The position numbers and the translations under genes were made by a program. A model generated the notes under the pieces. It made no database searches. It saw only the letters and a program-made list of their open reading frames with translations, and was not told where the DNA came from. From Muscardinus avellanarius (taxonomy: Eukaryota; Chordata; Mammalia; Rodentia; Gliridae), in NCBI GenBank assembly GCA_963383645.1, contig OY726571.1:21131599-21195598 (forward strand): a DNA stretch of 64,000 nt, read 5' to 3'. This document shows, one piece after another, positions 1 through 10,680 of this stretch; position 1 is the stretch's first letter; every line of letters begins with the position of its first letter.

Positions 1-1135
1 AATGAGGGACTAGAGCAACAGGCATTCATAACCCAACAAAGAAGCCATGCCTGCTTATGAAACCAGAGACTTCTAAGACAAAAACTGCAGTAAAGGAAGC
101 AGATGACCCTGAAGTAAACATTGTGAAAAGCCATCTAGCAAAACACCTCCTTTACCCTAGAAATTCTGATCCCCGGTCCCCCGGCTGCGTCTGATGATTT
201 TCCTCATCCCAGAGTAAAGAAATGTAAGTTCATTAACTGTTCAATCTGCACACAGCCTCGTAGGTGGAGACAGAAGCCACTGCTGTGTGGAGGTGCTTGA
301 CAGGTGACACTGGGATCCTGGTGATGCCATCGAGCTGCTCACTCAAGGTGAACACATGACTTCTTCGCTGCGTTTATGGTCCATCGAGTCTTTTACTATG
401 TAGTGTGAATAAGCACAAGGGGATGATTGTTTATCAATATCATATAAATTTCAACTCAGAAATGATGGTGCCATCAGAAAGCCATAATTGCCCACACAGT
501 CTGGAAGATGATGATGTCCTTGCCTTCTGCTGGTTTAATACACATATGGCTTCATGCATAAAATTACTTAATTATTGTACAAAATTATCTTCATACTAAG
601 TGTATAAAGACATACACAAAATATGAATGAATCTCATGTTTATACTTGGGTTCTATTCCCAAGGTATCTTTTTATGTATGTGCAAATATTTCCAAGTTCA
701 AAAATTTCTGAAATCTGAAACATTTCTGGTCCCGAGCTTTTGAGATGAAGGATATAAAGCCTCTCCTATAAGACTGACAACTTCAAACTATACCTTTTTT
801 ATTGTCTCACATTTCAATGGATCTAAAATCCAGACAAAGAAAAACTCAACCAGTTCATATGCTCAGAGCCCAACAAGCCTGGAATCTGTTGCCCAGCCTG
901 GGCTCTCTGCTGGTAGTTCTGGGAAAACCCCGCTTGCCTGCTCCTTCAGGTTGGAAGAATATGTTTCTTCCCCTGTTCTCCACCATCTACCTTCATCTTC
1001 CAATTATCAATAGCAGGGCATTCCTTCTTCCTGAATTTATCTGAATGTTCCTTCTCCTGCTAGCCTGAGAAGGATCTTTGCTCTCAAAAGCTCAAGTGGT
1101 TAGATTAGGTTTACCCACATCATCCAGCCTTATCT
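1..1135. other. Unique non-coding sequence
   Basis: No repeat family, RNA gene or convincing exon was recognised here. Short open frames (for example 405-599 and 802-1044) have no recognisable domain and look like chance ORFs. Confidence 0.5.
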
Positions 1136-1140
1136 TCCTG

Positions 1141-1190
1141 TGCGTGTGTGAGTGTGTGAGTATGTGTGTACATGTGCACATGTATATGTA
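1141..1190 (+). repeat. TG-rich simple repeat
   Basis: An imperfect run of GTGTG/ATGTG steps lies directly against the poly(T)-less tail side of the minus-strand SINE that follows. It is probably the decayed tail of that SINE. Confidence 0.6.
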
Positions 1191-1196
1191 AGGGGC

Positions 1197-1363
1197 AGAG
1201 TACTGGGGATTAAACGCAGAGATGCTTTTCCTCTTTGCTACACCCCCAGCCCAATTTTATTTTGAAGCATGTTCTTGTGAAACTGGCGAAGCTGGCCTCA
1301 AACCTGTGACCCTCCTATCTCAGCCTCCCAAATACTGGAATTGCAAGCATGCACTGAAAAGCC
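1197..1363 (-). mobile_element. B1-ID dimeric SINE, old copy
   Basis: In reverse orientation it carries the tRNA-like right half (TACTGGGGATTAAACGC, CTACACCCCCAGCCC) and then the 7SL/B1-like left half (CAGCCTCCCAAATACTGGAA). It is more diverged than most copies in the window and lacks part of the middle, so it is an old insertion. Confidence 0.8.
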
Positions 1364-1365
1364 CA

Positions 1366-1782
1366 ATTTGTCTTATCTCCCTATTTTAAATTCAGTTGAT
1401 TAGTAAAACATTAATAAACACTATAAAACCTCATTTATAATTTAGCATAACATATTCATGGGGACAAAGTTTATGGAGGACAAAGTCCTACCTATTGCAC
1501 AGTTTTAAAAATACTGAACTAAAATACTTCACAACAATAACATGTGAAGTTTGAAAGTTTAAATTTTAACTTTATTGTAGTTGATAATTCAATTTCAAAG
1601 CTAAACACTAAAAGCAATAAAGAGGAGAGATTAGAAAAAATAACTCAGTAAAGTAAAAAGAGAGGGAAAATGACAAAGATAAAGTTAAAAAAGTAGAGGG
1701 AAAATAAGATGAAAATAAGATCTAGAGACGAGTCTAACATATTCACAATCACAAATTCACCAATTGAAAGACATTATTAAGA
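1366..1782. other. AT-rich unique sequence
   Basis: Purine-rich and AT-rich; nothing recognised. Confidence 0.5.
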
Positions 1783-1942
1783 TCAGCCGGGCGCAGTGGC
1801 ACAATCCTGTAATCACAGTACTTAGAAGACTGAGACAGGAGGATCAAGGCCAGCCTTGGAAACTTAGTACAACTGTTTCAAAATAAAAATTAAAATGGTT
1901 GGAGATGTAGTTGGAAGGTGGAATGACCCTGGGTTCGATGAA
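1783..1942 (+). mobile_element. B1-ID dimeric SINE
   Basis: It starts AGCCGGGCGCAGTGGCAC and runs through GAGACAGGAGGATCA to a right half ending GACCCTGGGTTCGAT. It is followed by a GAAA-type tail. The left half matches B1 well; the right half has a decayed A box. Confidence 0.85.
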
Positions 1943-1990
1943 AGAAAGAAACAAAGAAAGAAAGAAACAAAGAAAGAAAGAAAGAAGAAT
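1941..1990 (+). repeat. (GAAA)n / (GAAACAAA)n tail microsatellite
   Basis: This is the expanded A-rich tail of the preceding SINE. Confidence 0.85.
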
Positions 1991-2005
1991 TAATAAAAAT
2001 ATACT

Positions 2006-2095
2006 ATGCAACTAGGAGCATCAGTGGAAAACCACTTGCTTAGTGTGTAGGAGACACTGAGTTTGAGCTCTAGCACTGCAAAAAAAAGAAATATA
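2006..2095 (+). mobile_element. ID-like SINE monomer
   Basis: A tRNA-like monomer with ACCACTTGCTTAGTGTGTAG and GAGTTTGAGCTCTAGCAC, followed by an A tail. It resembles rodent ID elements (B box GTTYGATTCTCAGCAC type) rather than the dimeric SINE. It may be a free ID copy. Confidence 0.65.
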
Positions 2096-2592
2096 TATAT
2101 GTATATACACACACATTTGTGTGACTTAGTTCATCAGAATTATGCAAAAATTAGAAATATGTATATACTAATATTTTATAAAGACAAATTAGTGAAAATA
2201 AGGTTAATTCAAATGAGAAAATAACAACAAATTTCAAGACCAGTTACTAATAGTTAAAAGTAATAAAGGTAACTAACTTGAAATGGTAAATAGATCCTTG
2301 AATCCAATAATTTTGTAATGAAACATTTTTTTCTCAGAAGCACATCTATAAAAATTAAACATGTACAGAATCATAAAGCAACCTGAAGCAAATGTCAAAG
2401 AATCAATAAAATATATTTTATATAATTACAATAGAAGTCATATACAAAAAATTCTAATCTTAACATGAAAACAAAGAAAAATTGATTTGCATAAAATACA
2501 GGTCATATATACACATGCATAAATTCAATGTCAAATACAATTTGACACTTGATATTCTCAAACCTAGTATTTTCTAAAATCCCCATCTATCA

Positions 2593-2597
<5 letters not shown>
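2096..2597. other. AT-rich unique sequence
   Basis: Contains a short TA/CA-rich stretch near 2090-2115; otherwise nothing recognised. Confidence 0.5.
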
Positions 2598-2638
<41 letters not shown>

Positions 2639-2833
2639 GTACTAGGAATTGAACCCAGGGGCATTCTACCTCAGAGCTATACCCCCAGCCTTATTTTTTA
2701 TTATTTATTTTGAAACAGTCTCACTAAATTGCAGAGAGGTTCACTAAGTAGCTGAGGCTGGCCATGAACCTGGATCCTCTTGTTTCAGCCTCGTAAGTAC
2801 TAGGATTACAAGCATATACTACCATACCCAGCT
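2598..2833 (-). mobile_element. B1-ID dimeric SINE with long poly(T) tail
   Basis: A poly(T) tract (about 2602-2629) is followed by the reversed right half (GAACCCAGGGGCATTCTACC, ATACCCCCAGCC) and the left half ending CATACCCAGCT. Orientation is minus. Confidence 0.9.
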
Positions 2834-2849
2834 CCACATGTATCATTTC

Positions 2850-3440
2850 TATTGCTGTGTAATAAATAAGAACAAATTTAGTGACTTAACAGACATTTCG
2901 TATCTGACAGTTCCTCAGCTCAACAGACTTTTTGACTCTGTTCAGGGTCTCACAGGCTGTACAGCGTTGGGTTGGGTGAATTTTCCTCCAGAAACTCAAC
3001 TAAAGAGCTATCTACTTCCAACTCATTTATGTAGTAGGCAGGATTCATTTCCTTGTGGTTGTATGTGTTAAGATTCTCAGCTGCTGGAGGCTGCTTTCAG
3101 ACCCTGAAGGCCAACTACAGTCTCCTGCCATGCGGCCTTTTCTATAGGCAGCTCACCACTAGACAGGTGGCCTCTCAAAACCTAACAGAGTCCCTTGCTT
3201 GGTCTGCTAAAACAGAAGATTATATAACATAACATCATGATGGGAATAACAGCCTGTTGTTCTTGCCATAGAGTATAGCTTCATAAGGGTGTGGTCTCCT
3301 CCCATCACCATGGCTCTATTCAATTGATAAACATGTCACAGGTGTCACCTGAACTTAAGAAATTAAGACATACAACGGTTTGGATCCCTAGGAGGGTAGG
3401 AATTATTGGGAGTCACTCTAGACCCTGTCTACCACAATGC
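2850..3440 (-). mobile_element. Ancient MaLR/MLT1-like LTR remnant
   Basis: The text starts like the reverse complement of an ancient MaLR-type LTR (TTGCTGTGTAATAAATAAG, GTGACTTAACAGAC) and continues through motifs such as CTCCTGCCATGCGGCC to the end GTCACTCTAGACCCTGTC. The match is by remembered pattern only; family and ends are uncertain. Confidence 0.4.
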
Positions 3441-3838
3441 AGATATTTAATAAAATGCTGTCTATTACCTGAAAGTTGTAACGTATGCTTTAAGACCTTT
3501 TGAAACAAATGACTACCTAGTCTATGTCATTTGGGTGCAAGACAGAAAAATATTACTTTATTGGAAATACAATGTATAAAATTGTTATTATACCCTCTTT
3601 AAATTGTATATTTCTCCCTTTATCTTCTTTGGAAGAATGATTACATGTTTACGTTATTTTCTTTACTGTCCTTCAAACTGTCCTCTATAGTAAATATGTT
3701 ATTGTGTAACTTATTTAAAAGTGTAATCTTTCAAGACATAATTGAGGGTATAAATCAAATTTTAACTATCTTATTTTATAAAATATAGAAATAGAATACT
3801 TCCAATAAATAAAATCCAATCGTAAAAGAGCAAACATC
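3441..3838. other. AT-rich unique sequence
   Basis: Nothing recognised. Confidence 0.5.
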
Positions 3839-4060
3839 AGTAACGTTTGAAATCCAGTCTCCCAAGAGTTTCAGTGGTTACTCTCTTCCCAGACTCCCCT
3901 CCCCTGTAGGGGAGTGTGAAGTTGCTTTCGTCTTCTAGATTTCCCTGACTTAAAATAAACTTTCACATTTCTATACTCTTCACTAGTCCTTGGATTTCAT
4001 TCATCAAAATCCACTGGACAAGAACCCTGTAAGAGGAGATACCTCCCATTTCAATAGTTA
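3838..4060 (+). mobile_element. Possible ERV1-like LTR 3' part
   Basis: An AATAAA box (CTTAAAATAAACTTTCAC) is followed by a U5-like stretch ending in GGACAAGAACCCTGTAAG, a pattern seen at the 3' ends of gammaretrovirus-like LTRs. A short inverted repeat CCCCTCCCCTGTAGGGGAG lies upstream. No target duplication or internal region was found, so the call is weak. Confidence 0.35.
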
Positions 4061-4419
4061 CTTTGAAAATGAAATAATTTACAGTGCCACATGGACATGA
4101 TTTCCACATATTTATGCATGTTAAATAAAATATTGCTTATGACTTACATGTTGACTTCCGTGGTTTTTATACATTAGGCAACTGGTTAAACTAGCCTTTC
4201 CAAGGATTAGTGCTGTTGTTTCTAAAACTATGGCTTCACTGTGAGACGATTTCTCTTTCTTGGGTTCCTGATACCAATTTATTTCTTTACACTGCTCAAA
4301 TCCTGGAAAAAAGGGTTGAGAGCTGAAGCAAGAATGCTCCTATAAGAAGATAGATCATTTCTTCTGGTTGTTACTGGTTTTCAATGTATAAAATGGGAAT
4401 CATAAGAACACTTCCCTCA
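4061..4419. other. Unique sequence
   Basis: Nothing recognised. Confidence 0.5.
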
Positions 4420-4672
4420 GCCGGGAGAAGTGGTGCATGCTTGTAATCCAAGTACTTGGGAGGCTGAGACAGGAGGATCTCAGGTTCACCACCAGCCTCA
4501 GAAACTTAGTGAGGCCATCACATCTTAGTGAGCCTCTGTTTCAAAACAAAGAATAAAAAACAAAAACAAAAACAAAACGAACAAACAAAAAAACAGGGCT
4601 AGGGGTATAGCTCAGAGGTAGAATGCCCCTGGATTCAATCCTCAGTACCACAAACACACACACACACAAAAA
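4420..4672 (+). mobile_element. B1-ID dimeric SINE
   Basis: It begins CAGCCGGGAGAAGTGGTGCA. It has an A-rich linker with AAAC repeats, then TATAGCTCAGAGGTAGAATG and GGATTCAATCCTCAGTACC, then a CA/A tail. Confidence 0.92.
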
Positions 4673-4945
4673 AGAACGCTTTCTCCATGGAGGTAACTGT
4701 GAGGGAAAAATAGCATCTTTGCATATATAACAGCAAGAACAGTATCCAGTATATTTTAAATACTAAATAAATAGTATATAATATTATTGTAAATGATGAA
4801 TTTGTGGTTTAAGTGTTTTCAATATCTTCAAATTCCATTTACATAATCACAAGGAAAAGAATTTTAATGAAAAGAAGATTTAAGTTGGTTATATGAAGAA
4901 CAATGAAGGATTTAATTTCAGTCATCATTTCATAATTTCACTTCA

Positions 4946-5213
4946 TTTATTCCTCCATGTATATGGCTTGTGATAATAGGCAAAAAAAATGTCTCCACTT
5001 TATCCGAAGAAGAAGAATATGTCCCACTGTGATCACAAATTACTGAAACAGAGCTATTCAAGGTTCTAGTCACCATGGTGCTTGTAAATCGAAAGTATCT
5101 TTCCATGCCTGGGCTTCGTCAGGTGAAAACTCAAACTCATCATAGGTAGATGTAGTTCCATCTTTCTGATGGTTGTTAAAGGTGACAGGGAAAATGACTT
5201 CTGGCAGTTTCAC
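4946..5213 (-). other. Candidate terminal coding exon plus 3'UTR
   Basis: On the minus strand a pyrimidine-rich stretch ends in CAG at 5168-5166. It is followed by a 96-nt segment (5165-5070) that reads as 31 codons and a TGA in phase 0. The peptide starts KDGTTSTYDEFEF and ends QAWKDTFDLQAPW, an acidic/aromatic composition that looks protein-like. An AATAAA box lies 118 nt beyond the stop (4951-4946). The same frame stays open upstream of the acceptor only to a TGA at 5216-5214, which fits an intron/exon border better than a processed pseudogene. I do not recognise the protein. Alternatives are a chance ORF or an old pseudogene fragment. Confidence 0.35.
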
Positions 5214-5216
5214 TCA

Positions 5217-5572
5217 GATCCCCAGAGAACAAGAGTCAAATTCAAGATACAAGTAGTAAAAAGAATGTTGTATGAAAGTGATACAGGGCTTGACAGATTG
5301 AAGCACAGCCCCAGTGGGATTGAGAGGAGAGAATAAAGCCAGTCAAGTCCTATTAAATCGTCTACAGGGCTCCAGGATTATATTATTCAGGTGGCGAATC
5401 TGACAGAGCATTGGGTATTGGCTCCCTATATCAAAAATTCAGTTAATTTTTTGATGTCGGGAAATCAGAAACTCCTACCTTGTAGGAGCTTTGGCAACTG
5501 CTAGCTGAATAATATTGAGCAGTCGCAACAAGCGGAGGTTAAAATTTCTTATTTCATTTGGTCACTATGTGT
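5217..5572. other. Unique sequence
   Basis: It could hold intron sequence if the minus-strand exon candidate beside it is real. No further exon was recognised. Confidence 0.4.
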
Positions 5573-5618
5573 TAGTGTGCGTGTGTGTGTGTGTGTGCGT
5601 GTGTGTGTGTGTGTGTTT
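5573..5618 (+). repeat. (TG)n microsatellite
   Basis: A GT dinucleotide run with two GC interruptions. Confidence 0.95.
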
Positions 5619-5708
5619 ATGCAAACTTTGCCTCTTGAGAGCTACTTTCCAAATAATAATTATCTGAGAGATTAAAAAAATAAATGTTTTTGAATGAAGG
5701 GAAGCCCA

Positions 5709-5724
5709 TTTCTTCTACAGTTGA

Positions 5725-5768
<44 letters not shown>

Positions 5769-5820
5769 ATTTGAAGAATATAAATTTCTTCTACAGTTGA
5801 CTTTATCATTATTATTATTT
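5709..5820 (+). repeat. (ATT)n microsatellite inside a short direct duplication
   Basis: TTTCTTCTACAGTTGA followed by a TTA/ATT run occurs twice (5709 and 5787), about 78 bp apart. The first run is long (5728-5771) and the second short (5806-5820). Confidence 0.85.
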
Positions 5821-5955
5821 AAAAGTAGAAATTAAACTGAGGACCAAAAATCAGTTTTTTTTGTTGTTGTTGTTCTGGGAATTACTGTAATTCTGTGTAT
5901 ACATCTTTAGCTCTAACCATTCAGGTACTTTAGTACCTTCCCTATTTACCAGTAA

Positions 5956-6009
5956 GTATTTGTTTGCTTGTTTGTTTGTTTGTTTGTTTGTTCGTGTGCT
6001 TGTTTGTTG
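5956..6009 (+). repeat. (TTTG)n microsatellite
   Basis: A tetranucleotide run with a GTGTGC interruption. Confidence 0.92.
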
Positions 6010-7080
6010 AAGGGAGCTGGAAGGATCCAGGCCACTCATAGGTCCACACAATTTTAAAGCTGACTTTCTGGAAAATCTCATAAACAACATTAGCAGATGA
6101 GCATTTATTCTGTCATATGGAGGTCAATGAAGCTGCTTGTCCATTGTCTAGAATTGCCTGCTATATTATCTCAGAGGAGAAACTGTAGTCCCATCTTGAT
6201 ATTGAACTCTGCAATCTAACCTATCTTTACTTGATATAGGTATGTTTTATAGCTATCTTAAAGTCTTTGAAGAGCAGTGGTATAGAGTAAACTATACAAC
6301 CTGACGAAGCATTTACCAAAGGTGAGCACTTAATTTGTCCCTTGTTCAATAGGATTGACCTTCATCATGGATCTACTGTGAAATATTCTCTGTAATGGAA
6401 ACTGGACTTGATGTTGTTCTAATGTTTCTTCCAAAGTGGTGTGAGAGAATACAATATCCACAGCATAACCTGAAGATTAGAAAGAAACAGTCTACATTGC
6501 AATAAATAATTCCTGATACATTGGCATTTATCAGAGTTTCTGTGATCTACATTTATGTTTTAAGCCTATATATTAAACTATGCAAGAAGAATTTTTCTCA
6601 TGTTTAGCCACTAAATAAGTCATAATATTTAAAATAACTTATGACAGCACAAGCTTAAATAAATTTCTAAAAAGTATATTATCACCAGGTGCTCATCTTA
6701 TTCTCTTTGACTTCATTTTTGCACTCACATACTTTATTAATTGAAAATAATGTGAATTGTGAATTATCCATGCCTAGTTAATTTATTATTATCAACTATA
6801 TACTCGGCAGTTCTGGTATTAGTAGTATTATGAAAAAGACTTCTGAAATTTGAAATCTCCTTGATAATTCTATTAATTTGAACTCTGTGAAAAACTTATC
6901 CCAAGATAGCATTAAACATGTGAACATGATATTAGGTAAATGTCTACACAGAAAAAAATAGAAAAGAAGGTGCTGTCAGATAGGGAAGCATCAGACTATG
7001 AATCGAGTCTGATCCCTAGGGAAGAAGATTGTTATGTAATAAACTATGGTGTAGTCACAATCTGTGTTGCGAAATGACTG
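6010..7080. other. AT-rich unique sequence
   Basis: No gene or repeat recognised to about 6950; after that it grades into an L1 3' end. Confidence 0.45.
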
Positions 7081-7365
7081 GGAAGTCTTCACAGAAGAAG
7101 AAAATGCTATGGATGAACAAATAAGGCGACCTAACTGAGGGGGCTGAGAGGGGGGAAGAAGGAAATTCCCTAATGTACATGATGTACATTCACAAACATA
7201 TCAAAGCCAATCACTATGCTTAACATGAGAAGGAGGGAGGGGGAGGGAATGGTGCGGGAACTGGGGAAGGGCTAATTGAGTGATGTGTGTATGTAGGCCT
7301 CTACCATCGTGTACTCCATTAAGATGTATGACTACAATGCACCAATAATTAAAAAACCACTAAAT
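6960..7365 (+). mobile_element. L1 3' end (5'-truncated), type I tail
   Basis: It contains the G-rich polypurine tract GGAGGGAGGGGGAGGGAA (7212-7229 area) and ends ACTACAATGCACCAATAATT with an A-rich tail. Its 3' end is closely similar to the L1 end at 60.06-60.31 kb and to the reverse complement of the L1 end at 28.26 kb. Confidence 0.85.
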
Positions 7366-7423
7366 AACTCTTCTAACCATATAGGTTGCTCTTAGCTTTT
7401 TAGTAACTATCTATGAAGTTTAT

Positions 7424-7751
7424 ACAATTGGCGCTCCATAGCCACGGCTTTTGCATCTGTAGATTCAACCAATTACGGCTTAAAAATATCGAGGGGAAAT
7501 TGTTTCTATATTGAATATGTACAAACTTTAATTATTATTCTCCAAACAATGCAATCTAACAACTATTCACATAGCATTTATTTAATATCAAGTATCAAAA
7601 GTAAGCCAGAAATGATATGAAGAGTATTAGAGGCTATCTACATGTTAAATGCAACTATTATGTCATTTTAAGGAACTGGAGCATTTGCAGATTCTGGAGC
7701 CCATGGAGGTTCTGGAACCAATCCGCTGTGAATACTAAGGGACAACTATCC
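7424..7751 (+). mobile_element. MER2/Tigger2-like DNA transposon (TcMar)
   Basis: About 328 bp with imperfect terminal inverted repeats (left ATTGGCGCTCCATAG, right CTAAGGGACAACTA) and internal motifs typical of MER2 (CTGTAGATTCAACCAATTAC, GGAACCAATCCGCTGTGAA). MER2 is a non-autonomous mammalian Tigger derivative of about 345 bp inserted at TA. The copy is nearly complete and encodes no transposase. Confidence 0.8.
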
Positions 7752-8040
7752 ATCTTTGTTTGTGTGCATTTGAGAAAAGGATGCAAAAGAAGGTTCAATT
7801 AGTAGTTCTCCAATAGTAGAAAGTGGTAACTATTCCTTTATCATATAATTCACTGATAATACTTTTTCCATATCTTGTGTTTTAAATTTTATTTTGAATT
7901 TACTTGATTTCTGTGAAATAGTTGTACTTATAGTCATTGATACTTTATATTTCTACACTTGGCCATTACTTATCACTTTTGCCCTTTTCGTAATAATTTT
8001 TAATAATTTTTAAGTGATTTTAAAGTGATTTCTTTCTTTT
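7752..8040. other. AT-rich unique sequence
   Basis: Nothing recognised. Confidence 0.5.
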
Positions 8041-8310
8041 AATTTCTTTTAATTTTACTGATGTGATGTTATACATTATAATGAGATTCCAAATGAAACA
8101 TTAGTATGTGCACACTGCATTTCTTGGCATGTTTCTCTCTGCACTCCACCCAGTACTCCTCTCTTTCCTCCCTATACATGCTAGTATATAAATATAGCAT
8201 TATATATAGTTATATAAATATAACATTTTCGGTCTGTTTCATTCCTCAGGCTTACTCCCCACATTCCCTTCCACCATTCTATTGGTCTCTCTCCTCATAG
8301 TCATGAAATA
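8040..8310 (-). mobile_element. Possible old L1 3'UTR fragment
   Basis: TACTGATGTGATGTTATACATTATAATGAG followed by a C/T-rich stretch resembles a diverged reversed L1 3' end of the TTGGTGCAYTGTA type. The similarity is weak. Confidence 0.35.
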
Positions 8311-9060
8311 CTTTTCTGCCAAGACTTTGCTGCCCACTCCATCTCGGCATCTACATGTGTGAGAATCCATGTAGTCATCGGCGATTAGCCCCGAGAGAGG
8401 GCATTGTCTCCGGCCAAAAAACTCCTCCACTCTTAGATATTCTTTCATAACTACTATTCTTTTAGTAATGATTCTTTTAACTTTCCACATGAAATTGCAC
8501 CGGTGGAAAAAAGATCAGGACTGTGAGTGAAAATTGAATCCATGTCCTTCCAGTAAACTTTCAGCCTTGCTCAAATGGTAATTAGAAGCAGCATTCCAGT
8601 CCACCTTCGACCTTCAATACAGCGACACCACCTGGTTAAAAATAGCTATGTCAAAACAAAGGACAAATAAAAATAGATGTGTAAAGATGAAAGAAAGAAA
8701 ATATGGTGAGAATAAGAAAGTATTTTGTATGAAGAAGAGCTTATCCTGAGATTGGCCCGAATGGGAAAGAGAGAATTAGGGTAATCAGAAAAGAAAAGAA
8801 AGTTGCAGAAGGTTAGTGATAGGAATATGGATTATTAAAAGAAGGAAAATGCTCAGCTGCTAGAGAAATATATCTGACAACTAAATCTAAAGACTTCATG
8901 TTATTTCTTGGTGTTTATCTGCTAAACTGTGTCATGAGTTTGTTTAAGTTTTCAGACAGCGGATAGTATTGCAGACAAAATCCAGCAGACATTCATTGAA
9001 ATTCCTTAAATCATCATAAAGGAACACGGATTTTCCTTACGATAACTATATGAAAGCTGG
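8310..9060. other. Unique sequence
   Basis: Includes a small CpG-containing stretch near 8370-8420. Nothing recognised. Confidence 0.45.
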
Positions 9061-9660
9061 AATCTCGGACTTCATCCCCCATTATATATAAAGGAGGACA
9101 TTGGACTAAGCCCTAGGAATGAGCTCCGAAAGGGTTAAAGAAAACTCTTAAAAAACAAACTGGATTCTTCAACAAGTGATTTTTGGGTGTGACTTTTAGC
9201 CAAATAGAAGCCTCTGCAGCTGCAAGGCCAAAGGGGGCTGGGCTCCCGAGCACAAGGCCCACCTGAGATAATGGGACTGATTTCAAACACAAAGACCTGG
9301 GATATCCCAGGTCTTTACTTTTGTCTTGTTCAGGGTTGGTAATTTGCATGTGTATCTCTCTTTTGTATATTGGGTGTTTTGCACTTCTTTTTACTAGAAA
9401 CTCACTGGGAGAGGGGAATATATAAAAAATCTTGTGTCCAAAATAAAGTGTTCGATTGCACAAGAAGCATCGATCCATGTCAGGTTCTTTTTAAAAGTGC
9501 CGATCATAGGATTATTTTCCTAGGAAAGAACCGCTACAGATAAGAATCTGTAGAAAATCACTCTGTCCTTCCCCACCTTTACTGAGACCCTCGCGAGCAA
9601 ACTCGCGCCCCATTGGACTAGCTGGCTTTCGGCACTTTTCCTTTCCTATTTTATCTCTAA
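9060..9660 (+). other. GC-richer patch with TATA-like and AATAAA-like boxes
   Basis: It has more CpG than its surroundings. It contains TTATATATAAAGGAGG (about 9083), GGAATATATAAAAAATC (about 9416), CCAAAATAAAGTG (about 9438) and a CpG-bearing end CTCGCGAGCAAACTCGCGCC (about 9591). The order TATA / polyA signal / CpG-rich end is LTR-like, but I could not find paired TG...CA ends or a target duplication. An old promoter-like segment is the alternative. Confidence 0.3.
9291..9316. repeat. Perfect 26-bp palindrome
   Basis: AAAGACCTGGGAT followed at once by its exact reverse complement, with no spacer. Confidence 0.97.
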
Positions 9661-9694
9661 CTTGAGTATTTGGAACTTTCCTCAAAAGACTAGA

Positions 9695-10075
9695 AGTGAA
9701 AGCACCATATGAGCTGGCTATACCTTTCCTCATTATCTTTCCAAAAGAATGAAAGTTATAATACCATACTGGTAGATGCATATTCATGTTTAAGCAGCAA
9801 AATTCACAATAGACAAATTATGGAACCAACTTACTTGTCCATCAGCAGATGAATGCACAGATAAAATGTGGCATATAGATGCAAAGAAGTTTTACTCAGC
9901 CAGAAAGAACAAAATTGTGTTGTTTTCAGGAGAATAAATGGATCTAGAGAACATTATTCAAAGTGAGATCAGTCTCAAAAAGCTAGTGGTCATATGTTTT
10001 CTCTCATACATGAAAACTAGAGAGAAAAAGGGAATAAATGTTTTTTAAACACCATATTTTAATTTACAAAAAATA
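9695..10075 (+). mobile_element. L1 ORF2 C-terminus / 3'UTR fragment
   Basis: Matches the pattern shared with the L1 fragments at 43.9 and 59.6 kb: CACAATAGACAAATTATGGA, GTCCATCAGCAGATGAATG, TTTTACTCAGCCAGAAAGAA. It is 5'-truncated and diverged and no open frame remains. Confidence 0.8.
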
Positions 10076-10078
10076 AGT

Positions 10079-10288
10079 AAGCTGGGCGTGGTGGCACACT
10101 CTTGTAATTCCAATATTACAGGAGGATCGTGGTTTGAGGACAGACTCAGCTACTTAGCGAGGCCCTTCACAACTTGGTGAGACCCTGTTTTAAGAATAAA
10201 AAGGACTAAAAACAGAGGGCTGAGGATGTAGCTCAGAGATACAAAACAATGTCTGTGCGTTTCATTTTTCAATACCGCAAAAAAAGTA
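10079..10288 (+). mobile_element. B1-ID dimeric SINE
   Basis: It begins AGCTGGGCGTGGTGGCACAC and ends with the decayed right half GAGGATGTAGCTCAGAG and CAATACCGC, then A-rich. Confidence 0.9.
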
Positions 10289-10289
10289 A

Positions 10290-10494
10290 ACCTTTGCAGC
10301 CACATTCATTTAATTTTATATAAACACACAAAATGCAAACAGACATACTTTGGGGGGCTAAATCAAGCAAATCTACTTGCTTACAATGTAAAAATATAAT
10401 ATAAATACTGTTCTTAGAGTTATTTCTAAATAGAATTTGTCTCTAATTATAATGTAGCGGAAATATATATGATAATCAGTATTTAATAATTTTT
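10290..10494. other. AT-rich unique sequence
   Basis: Nothing recognised. Confidence 0.5.
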
Positions 10495-10680
10495 ATGTGA
10501 CAAATTTTTGTAATCCCTGGGTAAATTTGGGAAAAACACTAGAGCTATTTTTTTTCATGTAGCAAATTTCTGTAATCTGTGTGTGTGATCTTGTGGTAAA
10601 TTCTGTAGCTCTTTTTTTTTTTTTTTAATGTGGGAATTTCTGTGATCCGTGAGTAATCTCAGAATAAATACTGTAGCTGC
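10495..10680 (+). repeat. Three-unit degenerate tandem repeat (~55-70 bp units)
   Basis: Units at 10495-10555, 10556-10625 and 10627-10680 share the order ATGTGRSAAATTTYTGTRATC, then GTRA/GTAA, then an AAAT-ACTGTAGCT-like core. The first two end in poly(T). The units are clearly related but diverged. Confidence 0.75.

Noticed and set aside
9113..9478. 121-codon minus-strand frame
   Set aside because: No domain; it overlaps the palindrome and LTR-like signals, and codon composition is not protein-like.
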